From Streptomonospora sp. PA3 (lineage in GTDB: Bacteria > Actinomycetota > Actinomycetes > Streptosporangiales > Streptosporangiaceae), in NCBI RefSeq assembly GCF_009728995.1, contig NZ_VTZW01000023.1:62711-126710 (forward strand): a stretch of DNA of 64,000 nucleotides, read 5' to 3'. Position 1 is the first letter of the stretch, and every line of letters starts with the position of its first letter. A model generated the notes under the pieces. It saw nothing but the letters and a program-made list of their open reading frames with translations. It was not told the origin of the DNA and did no database searches. Shown in pieces: positions 1-8,495 of this stretch. The position numbers and the translations under genes are program-made.

Positions 1-273
1 GACCCGGAAGGCCACGAAGAAGGCGTCGAAGACGCCGGTGAAGATCAGGTCGCAGCCCTCGCCCCCGCCCCGCTGGGAGGCCGGCAGCGAGCAGTAGGGC
101 TCCTTGAGCCAGGCCCACACCGGGTCGTAGACCAGGTAGCCCACGACGGTGCCCAGCGCGATGAACAGCAGCGCCTTGACCAGGCGGTTGCGCAGCTCGC
201 GCAGATGGTCCATCAGCGGCATGCGGCCTTCGGGGTCCCTCGGCTGCCGCCGCCGTGCTCGACCCACCTGCAT
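1..273 (-). CDS. tatC: TatC, Sec-independent translocase subunit (partial)
   Basis: This is the N-terminal 91 residues of TatC, the multi-spanning receptor of the twin-arginine translocase, which binds RR signal peptides. The gene runs off the left edge. The N-terminal motif MPLMDHLRELRNRL is characteristic of TatC and is followed by a first membrane span (LLFIALGTVVGYLVY) and an extracytoplasmic segment. The ATG at 273 gives a 17-residue basic extension; the internal ATG at about 222 (MPLMDHL) would give the more usual N-terminus, so the start is uncertain. It lies downstream of tatA on the same strand and is probably co-transcribed with it. Confidence 0.93.
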   Translation of the reverse strand, partial: MQVGRARRRQPRDPEGRMPLMDHLRELRNRLVKALLFIALGTVVGYLVYDPVWAWLKEPYCSLPASQRGGGEGCDLIFTGVFDAFFVAFRV

Positions 274-430
274 CGCCCGCTACGCTCCTCGCACCTGACC
301 GGACTCTGACACGCGGCGCCGCGCGCCGCCGCTCGACGCAGGCGCTGCGCGCCGCCTGCTCACCTACTCGCTCACACCCGTTCGCCCGCGGCGCGCACCG
401 ATCGCGGGCGAGGTCATGCCGGGCCGCCTG

Positions 431-763
431 TCAGCCGTTGTGGGTGCGGCGGACGGGTTCGCCGTTCTCGTTGACGACCTGCTGGCCGGCCGGGAGCTCG
501 GGATAGCCGCTGCGGCCGTCGTGCTGGGGCTGCTGCCGGCCGGACTCGGTGCCGTGCTGGGGGCGGGAGTCGTCCTGGTCGGTCCGCGCCTGCTGCTGCT
601 CGGCCTTGTCGTCGGCCTCCTCGTCGGTCAGGCCCTTGGTCTCGGACTTGAGGATCCGGGCACTGCGGCCCAGAGACCGGGCCAGGTCGGGAAGCCGCCG
701 CGCGCCGAACAGCACCAGCGCGATGAGCAGCAGAATGAGCAAAGTACGGGCATCGAAACCCAT
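431..763 (-). CDS. tatA: TatA/E-type twin-arginine translocase subunit
   Basis: This is a 110-residue single-span Tat pore subunit. One N-terminal hydrophobic helix (residues about 6-20, [19 protein letters not shown]) is followed by the [20 protein letters not shown] hinge and amphipathic helix typical of TatA. A long charged, Gln-rich, probably disordered tail follows. It forms the protein-conducting assembly with TatC, encoded 158 bp downstream on the same strand. The tatA-tatC pair next to pafBC is a common actinobacterial arrangement. Confidence 0.95.
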   Translation of the reverse strand: MGFDARTLLILLLIALVLFGARRLPDLARSLGRSARILKSETKGLTDEEADDKAEQQQARTDQDDSRPQHGTESGRQQPQHDGRSGYPELPAGQQVVNENGEPVRRTHNG

Positions 764-825
764 GTCTCAACCTCTTTTCCCGGCGCCACCTGCGCCATCG
801 ATGGTACGCCCCGCCGGCGTCGGGA

Positions 826-1017
826 TCATGGGGCGTCCACCCGCCCGCGCCCGCTGAGGGCGCGCAGCCTGTCGTATGCCGGTCCGACCTCGTCGCGGGT
901 CCGCGCGAGCTGCTCCTGGAGCCTACGCAGCTGGGCGAGCATCCGCAGGGCGAGGACGCCCACGCAGATCAGCCCCGCGAAGGTCAACGCGGCCAGCACA
1001 GCGAACACGAACACCAC
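826..1017 (-). CDS. Small single-span membrane protein
   Basis: This protein has 63 residues. One hydrophobic helix (residues 1-25, VFVFAVLAALTFAGLICVGV) is followed by a charged, probably coiled-coil segment (LAQLRRLQEQLARTRDEVG). It lies between pafBC and tatA on the same strand. Small membrane proteins of this layout recur at this position in actinobacteria, but I know of no established function. A role as a Tat accessory factor is suggested only by position. Confidence 0.7.
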   Translation of the reverse strand: MVFVFAVLAALTFAGLICVGVLALRMLAQLRRLQEQLARTRDEVGPAYDRLRALSGRGRVDAP

Positions 1018-1161
1018 TCCAGCTTACTGGTTGTCCGGAACAATGCGGATGGACTGGGGATGAACCGGACTGATCAGGCCTCCGAACCGCCCGCGGACCC
1101 GACTCCGCGGCGCCCGCCGCGGATCGCAGAACGCGAAGCGGACGGCCCCGATCGCGCAGAG

Positions 1162-3246
1162 TCATCCTAGGCCGCCGGGACCGTAGGCGGAAAGGGCCCG
1201 CCGCGCCTCCTCGCGCACCCGCTCGGCGAGCTCGACGGGGGCGACCACGCGCGCCTGCGGCCCCAGCCGCAGCGCCAGCCGGCACACCCACTCCGGCGCC
1301 GGAGTGCGCAGCACCGCACGCACCCGGCCGCCGTCGAGCTCGCGCACCGACGAGCACAGGTACTCCTCGGTGACCCACCGCGCCGCGGGTTCCAGCTCCA
1401 GTGTCACGCGGGTGTCGTCGGAGGAGAGCTGCAGGACGCCCTCGCTGAGATCGCGGCGGCGGGCGCGGGCCGGTACCCGGGCGGGCTCGGGCAGCACGGT
1501 CAGATCGAGCACGCGGTCCAGTCGGAACAGCCGCACATCGCCGCGCAGCCGGCACCAGCCCTCCAGGAACGCGTGCCCGTCGTGCACCACCAGGCCCATC
1601 GGGTCCACGTCGCGCTCGGTGACCTCGTCGACGTAGCCGGAGAGGTAGCGCAGGTGGATCAGCTGGCCGGCGCGCAGCGCCTCGTCGCAGCGCCGCTGGA
1701 CCTCGCGGACCTCGTCGCTGAGCTCGATGCGCACCCCGACCGATCCGGCCAGGCGCTCCAGCGGATCGGGGGTCCCCTCGGCGGCCCCTCCCCCGCTCTG
1801 CGCCCCCGCTGGGGTGTCGGCGCCCACCGGAGCCGCCGCGGCGGTGCGCAGCTTCTCGCCGACCCGCTTCAGGGCCTCGCTGTCGGCCACGCCGGGCAGC
1901 TCGCCCAGCAGCTCGACGCCGATGACCAGGCTGGCGGCCTCGTCGGCGGTCAGCCGCAGCGGCTGGGCCAGGGTGTCGGCGTTGCCGATGATGATCTCGC
2001 CGGTGGCCTCGGCGGCCTCCAGGTCGACGTCGATGAGGTCGCCGGGGGTGTAGCCGGGCAGCCCGCACATCCACAGCAGGCTCAGGTCCTTGAGCACCTG
2101 GCGCTGGCTGAGGCCGAAGTGGGCGGCGACCTCGGGCACGCGCACGTCGTGGCTGAGCGCGTAGGGCACCAGCATCAGCAGGCGGCGCAGCTGCTCGGAG
2201 GAGGCCGACTGGCGGCGGGAGGCCGCGGCGGGCGCGGATTCGGCCGCGGACTCGGCGGCGGCCCGGGGGTCGGGGTCGCGTGCGGCCAGCTCGGCCAGGT
2301 GGGCGGCCATGGCCTCGCGCGCCGGCGCCGGCGACTCGATCACCGCGCGATCGCCGAACCGCGCCACCGCACCCACCAGGTCGGCGACGTCGGTGTAGGG
2401 CAGGTCGAGGCGGTCCCAGCGGTGACCGTCGCCGGCGTGCTCGCCGGGCACGATCCGCTGCGCGCCGCGCCGCAGCTCGTGCCCGGAGTCGGCGCGCACC
2501 CGCACCCGGGCCAGCCCCTGCGGCTCGCCGCTGCGGCCGCGCCGCACGATCGCGCGCACGTCCACGCCCGCGGGGACCTCCACGGGCGGGCCGGAGGAGA
2601 CGATCTCGACGCCGCCCACGATCCGGCCCAGGCGGAAGACGCGGCGGTCCCGGCGGTCGCGGTCGTAGCCGGCGACGTACCAGTGGCCCTGGACGTTGAC
2701 CACCCCCCAGGGCTCCAGGCGGCGGCGCCGCGCGACGTCCTCGCCCGGCTTGCGGTAGTCGAAGGCGACCGGGCGGCGGTCGCGCACCGCCTGCCAGATC
2801 GGCAGGAACGCGGGCTCGGCGGTCCCCAGCACCGGGGTCAGGGCGGGGGCGGCGTCGGTGTCGAGGGGCACTCCGGCGGCGCGGAGCTTGAGGATGGCGT
2901 TGGCCGCGGCCTCACCCAGCGCGGCGTGGCGCCAGGCGCGCGCGGCCAGGCCCAGCACGGCTGCCTCGTCGGCAAGCAGCTCGATCTCGGGCAGCCGGTA
3001 GTGGGCGCGCAGGATGCGGTAGCCCTCTTCGTCGCTCCACAGGTCGCCGCCGCCGGTCTCGATGGGGATGCCGGAGTCGCGCAGTTCGCGCTTGTCGCGC
3101 TCGAACATGCGCTTGAAGGCGGCGTCGCCCTCGGCCTCGTCGTAGCCGGCCACCGTGGAGCGGATCTCCCGCGCGGTCAGAAAGCGCCGGGTGGCCAGCA
3201 GGCAGATGACCAGGTTGAGCTGGCGTTCGGTCTTCTTCCGCGACAT
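1162..3246 (-). CDS. pafBC: Fused PafB-PafC WYL-domain DNA-damage regulator
   Basis: This is a 694-residue fusion of two HTH-WYL modules. In most actinobacteria these are separate genes (pafB and pafC, about 320-330 residues each). The first half has an N-terminal winged helix (LNLVICLLATRRFLTAREI) and a WYL region (GVVNVQGHWYVAGYDRDR). The second half has another HTH near residues 350-400 (VPEVAAHFGLSQRQVLKDLS) and a second WYL region (MGLVVHDGHAFLEGWC). PafBC activates the LexA-independent DNA-damage regulon; the mycobacterial proteins act as a heterodimer and natural fusions are known. Its position downstream of pafA and the FKBP gene is conserved. ATG at 3246 is preceded by a purine-rich region. 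Confidence 0.93.
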   Translation of the reverse strand: MSRKKTERQLNLVICLLATRRFLTAREIRSTVAGYDEAEGDAAFKRMFERDKRELRDSGIPIETGGGDLWSDEEGYRILRAHYRLPEIELLADEAAVLGLAARAWRHAALGEAAANAILKLRAAGVPLDTDAAPALTPVLGTAEPAFLPIWQAVRDRRPVAFDYRKPGEDVARRRRLEPWGVVNVQGHWYVAGYDRDRRDRRVFRLGRIVGGVEIVSSGPPVEVPAGVDVRAIVRRGRSGEPQGLARVRVRADSGHELRRGAQRIVPGEHAGDGHRWDRLDLPYTDVADLVGAVARFGDRAVIESPAPAREAMAAHLAELAARDPDPRAAAESAAESAPAAASRRQSASSEQLRRLLMLVPYALSHDVRVPEVAAHFGLSQRQVLKDLSLLWMCGLPGYTPGDLIDVDLEAAEATGEIIIGNADTLAQPLRLTADEAASLVIGVELLGELPGVADSEALKRVGEKLRTAAAAPVGADTPAGAQSGGGAAEGTPDPLERLAGSVGVRIELSDEVREVQRRCDEALRAGQLIHLRYLSGYVDEVTERDVDPMGLVVHDGHAFLEGWCRLRGDVRLFRLDRVLDLTVLPEPARVPARARRRDLSEGVLQLSSDDTRVTLELEPAARWVTEEYLCSSVRELDGGRVRAVLRTPAPEWVCRLALRLGPQARVVAPVELAERVREEARRALSAYGPGGLG

Positions 3247-3369
3247 GGACCTCCCCCTACCCTTCCGCGCACAGCGGCCGCGGTCGTTCAGCCACGACGG
3301 TACCGCGCCCGGCGCCCTCGGGTGGCGCCGCCCACAACCCCGAACCCCGACGCCTGCCGCACGACGCGC

Positions 3370-3401
3370 GGGGCGCCCGGCCGGTGCGGGCCGGGCGCCC
3401 C
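3370..3401 (-). terminator. GC-rich hairpin after the FKBP gene
   Basis: This is a perfect 13-bp inverted repeat (GGGGCGCCCGGCC and its complement) with a 6-nt loop, 40 bp downstream of the FKBP lipoprotein stop. There is no strong T-tract, as is usual in high-GC actinobacteria. It probably ends the pafA-FKBP transcript and separates it from pafBC. Confidence 0.6.
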
Positions 3402-3440
3402 GATGCGGTCGCGACCGCGGTGTCGGCCGCGGTGCTCGGA

Positions 3441-4493
3441 CTAGTTGCCGCCGCCGGAGCCGCCGCCCTCACCGGAGCCCGCCGGCTGCTCGGGCGGGGC
3501 GCTGTCGACAGCGTCGAGGACGTCGACGACGAACACCAGCGTGCCCTCGGGCGATCCCGGCTGAGCGGCCTTCTCGCCGTAGGCCATGCCCGGCGGGATG
3601 ACCAGCAGCAGGCGGCTGCCGACCTTCTGCCCGACCAGGCCCTTGTCCCAGCCCTCGATCACCTGGCCGTCGCCGATGATGAAGGTCGCGGGCACGCCCT
3701 CGGCCCCCTGGCGGTCCCAGGTGGAGTCGAAGACCTTGCCGTCCTTCCACTGCATGCCCGTGTACTGCACGACCAGCTGCTGGCCGGCCTCGACCTCGGG
3801 GCCCTCGCCCTCGATCAGCGGCACGGTCTCCAGCTCGCCGGGCGGGTCGGTGTCCTCGGGGATCGTGATGTCGGGCCGGTCGTGGCCCTGCTGCTTGACG
3901 GTGGGCAGGCCGTCGCCGCCGTTGGTGGTCTGCTCGCCGGGCACCACCTCGGCCTCGCCGTAGCGCTCGCGGATGTCCAGGATCGACACCGAGCTGCCCG
4001 GCTTGGGCGAGGGCTGGCCCATCTGCTGGGCCTGGGCGGGGTCCTGGGGCGGGAAGGCGTAGACGATCCGGCTGCCCACGGGCTGGTTGATCATGCCCTG
4101 GGTGAGGTCCTCGCTCATCTGGCCGAGGTTGAGCAGGATGGGGGCGCCGGACTCGTAGGTGGACTGGGTCTTCTTGGCCTTGCCCTCGGCGGTCCACTGG
4201 TACTCCACGACATCGGCCTGGATGATGTCGCTGTCGCGGATCAGCTCGTTCTCGCCGTCGCCCTGCTCGACCACGCCGGTGATCTGCTCCTGCGGCGGGG
4301 TCTTGCCGCTGAAGTCGACCTTGGGCTCCTTGCCGACCTTGCCGCTGACCTCGGGCAGGCGGTCGTCGAGCTCCTCCTCGCCCGTCTGCAGGAAGGCGGG
4401 GGTGCGCCAGTCCTCCGGGATCGAGCTGCAGCTCGACACCGCGAGCAGCACAGCAAAGCAAGGCACCGCGATGGCGGCGGCACGCAGTCGCAT
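3441..4493 (-). CDS. FKBP-type peptidyl-prolyl isomerase lipoprotein
   Basis: This is a 350-residue exported prolyl isomerase. The signal peptide ends in a lipobox (AVSSC, lipidated Cys22), so the protein should be anchored on the outer face of the membrane. A degenerate FKBP-like region (about 50-200) precedes a canonical FKBP domain (about 215-335) with VVQYTGMQWKDGKVFDS and GWDKGLVGQKVGSRLLL motifs. The C-terminus is a Gly/Ser tail. It lies between pafA and pafBC on the same strand; FKBP genes at this site are frequent in Streptomyces-like genomes. It probably assists folding of secreted proteins and has no known role in pupylation. Confidence 0.92.
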   Translation of the reverse strand: MRLRAAAIAVPCFAVLLAVSSCSSIPEDWRTPAFLQTGEEELDDRLPEVSGKVGKEPKVDFSGKTPPQEQITGVVEQGDGENELIRDSDIIQADVVEYQWTAEGKAKKTQSTYESGAPILLNLGQMSEDLTQGMINQPVGSRIVYAFPPQDPAQAQQMGQPSPKPGSSVSILDIRERYGEAEVVPGEQTTNGGDGLPTVKQQGHDRPDITIPEDTDPPGELETVPLIEGEGPEVEAGQQLVVQYTGMQWKDGKVFDSTWDRQGAEGVPATFIIGDGQVIEGWDKGLVGQKVGSRLLLVIPPGMAYGEKAAQPGSPEGTLVFVVDVLDAVDSAPPEQPAGSGEGGGSGGGN

Positions 4494-4634
4494 AGGTCAC
4501 TACCTCAAATATCCGGCTCGGGTCCCCGACACACTATCGAAAGGCCCATAGTGCAATGGCGGGGTGAGAACAGGGTAAGAGCCGGAGTCGGCCGATCACA
4601 TACCGATTGCGTACCGACGCCCCGCGGCGCTCGC

Positions 4635-5993
4635 TCACATGCCCGCGATGAGTTTCTCGACGCGCTCGTCGACCGCCTTGAACGGGTCCTTGCACAGCAC
4701 CGTGCGCTGGGCCTGGTCGTTGAGCTTGAGGTGCACCCAGTCGACGGTGAAGTCGCGCCTCTTCTCCTGGGCCTTGCGGATGAACTCGCCGCGCAGGCGC
4801 GCCCGCGTGGTCTGCGGAGGCACCGATTTGGCCTCGAACGTCTGCAGATCGCCGATCACGCGGTCCATCTGCCCCTTGCGCTGCATGAGGTAGAACAGCC
4901 CGCGGTCGCGGTAGATGTCGTGGTAGGTGAGGTCGAGCTGGGCCACCCGCGGCGAGGACAGCGACAGCCCGTTCTTCTCGCGGTAGCGCTCCAGCAGCAG
5001 GTACTTGGCCACCCAGTCGATCTCGCGCGCGACCAGGTCGAGGTTCTGGGTCTCGACGGCCTCCAGGGTGCGCGCCCACAGCTCCAGCACTCGCTTGCCG
5101 GTGGCGTCGGTGCCGTTGCGGTCGACGAAGTTCTGCACCTTCTCCAGGTACTCGCGCTGGATCTCCAGGGCGCTGGCCTCGCGCCCGTTGGCCAGGCGGA
5201 CCTTGCGCCGCCCCGTCATGTCGTGGCTGACCTCGCGGATGGCGCGGATGGGGTTCTCCAGCGTGAAGTCGCGCATGACCACGCCGTTTTCGACCATGCG
5301 CAGCACCAGGTCGGTGGAGGCCAGCTTGAGCAGGGTGGTGACCTCGCTCATGTTGGAGTCGCCCACTATCACGTGCAGGCGGCGGAAGCGCTCGGCGTCG
5401 GCGTGGGGCTCGTCGCGGGTGTTGATGATGGGCCGCGAGCGGGTGGTGGCCGAGGAGACGCCCTCCCAGATGTGCTCGGCGCGCTGGCTCACGCAGTACA
5501 GCGCGCCCCGCGGGGTCTGCAGCACCTTGCCCGCACCGCAGATGATCTGGCGGGTGACCAGGAAGGGGATGAGGATATCGGCCAGTCGGCCGAACTCGCC
5601 GTGCCGCCCCACCAGGTAGTTCTCGTGGCAGCCGTAGGAGTTGCCGGCGGAGTCGGTGTTGTTCTTGAACAGGTAGATCTCGCCGGCGATGCCCTCTTCG
5701 TGCAGCCGCTGCTCGGCGTCGACCTGCAGGCCCTCCAGGATGCGCTCGCCGGCCTTGTCGTGGGCGACGAGGTCGGCCAGGTTGTCGCATTCGGGGGTGG
5801 CGTACTCGGGGTGGCTGCCCACGTCCAGGTACAGCCGGGCCCCGTTGCGCAGGAAGACGTTGCTGCTGCGGCCCCAGGAGACCACGCGGCGGAACAGGTA
5901 GCGCGCCACCTCGTCGGGGGAGAGCCGCCGCTGGCCCCGGAACGTGCAGGTGACGCCGTATTCGTTCTCAAGACCGAAGATCCGACGTTCCAT
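4635..5993 (-). CDS. pafA: PafA, Pup--protein ligase
   Basis: PafA (452 residues) uses ATP to phosphorylate the C-terminal Glu of Pup and then links it to substrate lysines. The glutamine-synthetase-like fold is recognisable from [12 protein letters not shown] at the N-terminus, the [15 protein letters not shown] segment with the catalytic Asp (D57) and the metal/ATP-binding Glu residues (E9, E11). [11 protein letters not shown] and the C-terminal small domain ([21 protein letters not shown]) also match. Its length is normal. It is paralogous to dop upstream in the same locus; the arginine- and lysine-rich C-terminal part distinguishes it as the ligase. It follows prcA after a 176-bp gap. Confidence 0.97.
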   Translation of the reverse strand: MERRIFGLENEYGVTCTFRGQRRLSPDEVARYLFRRVVSWGRSSNVFLRNGARLYLDVGSHPEYATPECDNLADLVAHDKAGERILEGLQVDAEQRLHEEGIAGEIYLFKNNTDSAGNSYGCHENYLVGRHGEFGRLADILIPFLVTRQIICGAGKVLQTPRGALYCVSQRAEHIWEGVSSATTRSRPIINTRDEPHADAERFRRLHVIVGDSNMSEVTTLLKLASTDLVLRMVENGVVMRDFTLENPIRAIREVSHDMTGRRKVRLANGREASALEIQREYLEKVQNFVDRNGTDATGKRVLELWARTLEAVETQNLDLVAREIDWVAKYLLLERYREKNGLSLSSPRVAQLDLTYHDIYRDRGLFYLMQRKGQMDRVIGDLQTFEAKSVPPQTTRARLRGEFIRKAQEKRRDFTVDWVHLKLNDQAQRTVLCKDPFKAVDERVEKLIAGM

Positions 5994-6169
5994 GTGGTCT
6001 CACCAATCCCGTCCGTGTCACCGCTGCCGGCCGGTACCGGAGCGCCGCAACGACTCCAGCCTATTTATCGGCATATCGGAGTGCGCAGAAACCCCGGCGG
6101 GCGCGGACCGGCGGCCCGGCGCCCCCTCCGGACGCCGCGGCCGCCGGTCCGCGCCCGCCGATACCGTGG

Positions 6170-6952
6170 TCAGGAGCCGTTCTGCTGCTGTTCGGAGCCG
6201 CTGCCCGATTGCGTCTGCGACGAACCCCCGCTCCGGTCCGAACCCGAGGACGGCGCCGCGTGCTCGCGGATCAGCGCCGTGAGCCGCTCGCCGGTGATGC
6301 GCCGGAACTTGCGGTGCTCGCGGCGCTCGCGCTCCAGCACCGCCACCTCCAGCCCGGAGGCCTCCAGGTCGCGCTCCTCGCCGTTCTCATGTCGCAGCGC
6401 GTGCATGGCGGCGTTGAGCGCATCGCCCAGCGGGGCCTGGGCGTCGAAGCGCTCCTTGAGGGCCGCGGTGACCTGCTCGGCCGAGCCGCCCATCGCCAAG
6501 AAGCCCTGCTCGTCGACCACCGAGCCGTCGAAGGTGATGCGGTAGATCTGGTCGGCGGCGGCGTCCTCGCCCACCTCGGCGACGACGATCTCCACCTCCC
6601 AGGGCTTATTGCTCTCGCTGAAGACGGTGCCCAGCGTCTGGGCGTAGATGTTGGCCAGCACCCGGCCGCTGACGTCGCTGCGGTCGTAGGCGTAGCCGCG
6701 CACGTCGGCCATGCGCACGCCCATCTGGCGCAGGTTCTCGAACTCGTTGTAGCGGCCCACCGCGGCGAAGGCGATGCGGTCGTAGAGCTCGCTGATCTTG
6801 TGCAGGGTGCGGGAGATGTTGTCGGCCACGAACAGGATGCCGCCGTCGTACTGCAGGACGACGGCGCTTCGGCCGCGCGCGATGCCCTTGCGGGCATAGT
6901 CGGCCTTGTCCTTCATGCTCTGTTCGGGCGAAACGTAGAACGGCATCGACAC
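6170..6952 (-). CDS. prcA: 20S proteasome alpha subunit
   Basis: PrcA is 260 residues long and forms the outer heptameric rings that gate access to the PrcB chamber. The N-terminus [20 protein letters not shown] matches the gating segment and alpha-subunit signature, followed by [20 protein letters not shown]. The C-terminal 30 residues are low-complexity Ser/Gly/Gln. The GTG at 6952 was chosen because AAAGGAA lies 9 nt upstream and it reproduces the usual 'MS' start; the ATG two codons on is the alternative. It starts 40 bp after the prcB stop, so the two are co-transcribed. Confidence 0.96.
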   Translation of the reverse strand: MSMPFYVSPEQSMKDKADYARKGIARGRSAVVLQYDGGILFVADNISRTLHKISELYDRIAFAAVGRYNEFENLRQMGVRMADVRGYAYDRSDVSGRVLANIYAQTLGTVFSESNKPWEVEIVVAEVGEDAAADQIYRITFDGSVVDEQGFLAMGGSAEQVTAALKERFDAQAPLGDALNAAMHALRHENGEERDLEASGLEVAVLERERREHRKFRRITGERLTALIREHAAPSSGSDRSGGSSQTQSGSGSEQQQNGS

Positions 6953-6992
6953 CGCGGATCGTTCCTTTGCTACAGATCGTCGGGCGGGGGTC

Positions 6993-7838
6993 TCAGCGCA
7001 GCGGTGCCCGCGGGCCGTCGGGGCGGTCGGCGCGCTCCTCGACCACCGCGGTGGCCAGGCGGGCCACGTCCTCCTCGGGCAGGCGGCGGTGGCCGTCCCC
7101 GGTGATCACGTCGACCAGCGGGAAGATCCTGCGGTGCAGGTCGGGGCCGCCGGTCGCGGAGTCGTCGTCGGCCGCGTCGTAGAGGGCCTGGATGGCCACC
7201 GTGGCGGCGTCCTCCTCGGACAGGTCGGCGCCGAACAGCTTCTTCAGCGCGCCGCGGGCGTAGACCGAGCCCGAGCCCACCGAGTGGAAGTCGTGCTCCT
7301 CGTAGCGGCCGCCGACGGGATCGTAGCTGAAGATGCGGCCCTGGCGGCGGTCCTCGTCGTAGCCCACCAGCAGCGGCACCACCACGAAGCCCTGCAGCGC
7401 CATGGGCAGGTTGCCCCGGATCATCGTGGCGAGCCGGTTGGCCTTGCCCTCCAGGGACAGCGAGCGCCCCTCCATCTTCTCGTAGTGCTCAAGCTCCACC
7501 TGGAACAGCTTGGCCAGCTCGATGCCGATGCCCGCGGCGCCGGCGATCGCCACCGCCGAGAACTCGTCGGTGCGGTAGAGCTTGTCCATGTCGCGGTTGG
7601 CGATGACGTTGCCGGAGGTGGCGCGGCGGTCGCCGGCCAGCACCACGCCTCCGGGGAAGGTCAGGGCGACGATCGTGGTGGCCTCGGGAGTGAGGTGCGA
7701 CGCGGTGACGCCCTGCGGAAGCTCCCGGTTGGCCGGCAGCAGGTCGGGGGCGACCGTGCCGAGAAGCTCGGCGAATGAGGAGGTTCCCGGATTCATGTAC
7801 GCGGCTGGCAGCTGTCCGCCGTCGAACGCTTCGGACAC
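6993..7838 (-). CDS. prcB: 20S proteasome beta subunit with propeptide
   Basis: PrcB (281 residues) is the N-terminal-threonine protease of the 20S core. A propeptide of about 53 residues is followed by [20 protein letters not shown], so autocleavage should expose Thr54 as the nucleophile. The conserved Asp/Arg and Lys residues of the active site ([14 protein letters not shown]) are present. The start is GTG at 7838, with GGGAG a few bases upstream. It precedes prcA by 40 bp. The 5' leader holds a strong hairpin (7857-7885). Confidence 0.97.
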   Translation of the reverse strand: MSEAFDGGQLPAAYMNPGTSSFAELLGTVAPDLLPANRELPQGVTASHLTPEATTIVALTFPGGVVLAGDRRATSGNVIANRDMDKLYRTDEFSAVAIAGAAGIGIELAKLFQVELEHYEKMEGRSLSLEGKANRLATMIRGNLPMALQGFVVVPLLVGYDEDRRQGRIFSYDPVGGRYEEHDFHSVGSGSVYARGALKKLFGADLSEEDAATVAIQALYDAADDDSATGGPDLHRRIFPLVDVITGDGHRRLPEEDVARLATAVVEERADRPDGPRAPLR

Positions 7839-7856
7839 TCGGCTCCCTTCAGGTGG

Positions 7857-7885
7857 CGTCCCGCCCGGTGGGGGCGGGCGGGACG
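7857..7885 (-). promoter_or_regulatory. Strong hairpin in the prcB 5' leader
   Basis: This is a perfect 11-bp inverted repeat (CGTCCCGCCCG and its complement) with a 7-nt loop. It ends about 19 nt upstream of the prcB GTG, just before the ribosome-binding sequence. With the pup terminator candidate upstream it could limit read-through from pup into prcBA or affect prcB translation. The regulatory role is inference from position. Confidence 0.4.
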
Positions 7886-8024
7886 CGTGAGGTTTTCTGT
7901 TGGCAGGTACCGACGACCCTAGTGACCCGCCGCCGGGGGCGGTGCACCAGCGTGCCGGGACTCCGCTGAGAGCGAACCGGCCGGGGCGCCCGGCCGGCCC
8001 GCGGGCGCCTGCGGCCCGCGGAAA

Positions 8025-8061
8025 CGGCCCCCGGCGGGGCTCACGCCCGCACCGGGGGCCG
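8025..8061 (-). terminator. Hairpin downstream of pup
   Basis: This is a 10-bp perfect inverted repeat (CGGCCCCCGG and its complement) with a 17-nt loop, about 33 bp after the pup stop codon. It is a plausible terminator or processing hairpin that would let the abundant short pup mRNA be made in excess over prcBA. Confidence 0.45.
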
Positions 8062-8093
8062 CTGCACCCGGGCGGCGCGGCCCGGGTCCCGGA

Positions 8094-8297
8094 TCACTGA
8101 CCGCCCTTCTGCACGAACTGGCGCACGAAGTCCTCGCTGTTGCTCTCCAGGACCTCGTCGATCTCGTCGAGGATGTCGTCGACGTCCTCGTCCAACTTCT
8201 CGTTGCGCTCCTGCGCCTCGGTGCCGGCCTCGGTCTCTTCGACGTCCTCGTCGCGACGGCTGCCGTGCTTCTGGCCGCCGGTGTCCTTCGTCGCCAT
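8094..8297 (-). CDS. pup: Pup, prokaryotic ubiquitin-like protein
   Basis: Pup is a 67-residue, highly acidic, mostly disordered modifier that marks proteins for the proteasome. The sequence ends in FVQKGGQ: the C-terminal Gln must be deamidated by Dop before PafA can use it. The DILDEIDEVLES segment is the helix that docks onto the Mpa coiled coil. The ATG at 8297 was chosen over upstream in-frame codons because GAGGAGG lies 8-9 nt before it and it gives the canonical length of about 64-70 residues. It sits between dop and prcB, as in other actinobacteria. Confidence 0.97.
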   Translation of the reverse strand: MATKDTGGQKHGSRRDEDVEETEAGTEAQERNEKLDEDVDDILDEIDEVLESNSEDFVRQFVQKGGQ

Positions 8298-8327
8298 GGA
8301 TGCAACCTCCTCGATGGAGCTTTCGCC

Positions 8328-8357
8328 CTTATCTTGGCCCAAGCACGGGCGCCTCAA
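8328..8357 (-). promoter_or_regulatory. Candidate pup promoter
   Basis: On the minus strand TTGAGG (8357-8352) and GATAAG (8333-8328) are separated by 18 bp, about 30 bp upstream of the pup start. They partly match the -35/-10 consensus of a housekeeping sigma factor. The call is tentative because the -10 box is poor. Confidence 0.25.
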
Positions 8358-8468
8358 CCATGATCGCGGCGCCCGTTGCCCCGGCGTTACCGCCGCGGCC
8401 CGGGCACAGCCCCGTACCGGGACGAACGCGGACCTGGGGGCGGGGATTCCCCGCCCGCCGGTCCGCGG

Positions 8469-8492
8469 CCCCGCAGCGGGCGGGCTGCGGGG
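8469..8492 (-). terminator. Hairpin immediately after dop
   Basis: This is a perfect 9-bp inverted repeat (CCCCGCAGC and complement) with a 6-nt loop, starting 3 bp after the dop stop. It probably separates the dop transcript from pup. Confidence 0.5.
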
Positions 8493-8495
8493 GGT

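Noticed and set aside
1573-6545. Very long open frames on the plus strand across the pafBC-FKBP-pafA-prcA genes
   Set aside because: They are antisense to well-recognised genes. In >70% GC DNA the complementary frames stay open by composition; their translations (GHDLV/LQ-rich) match no family.
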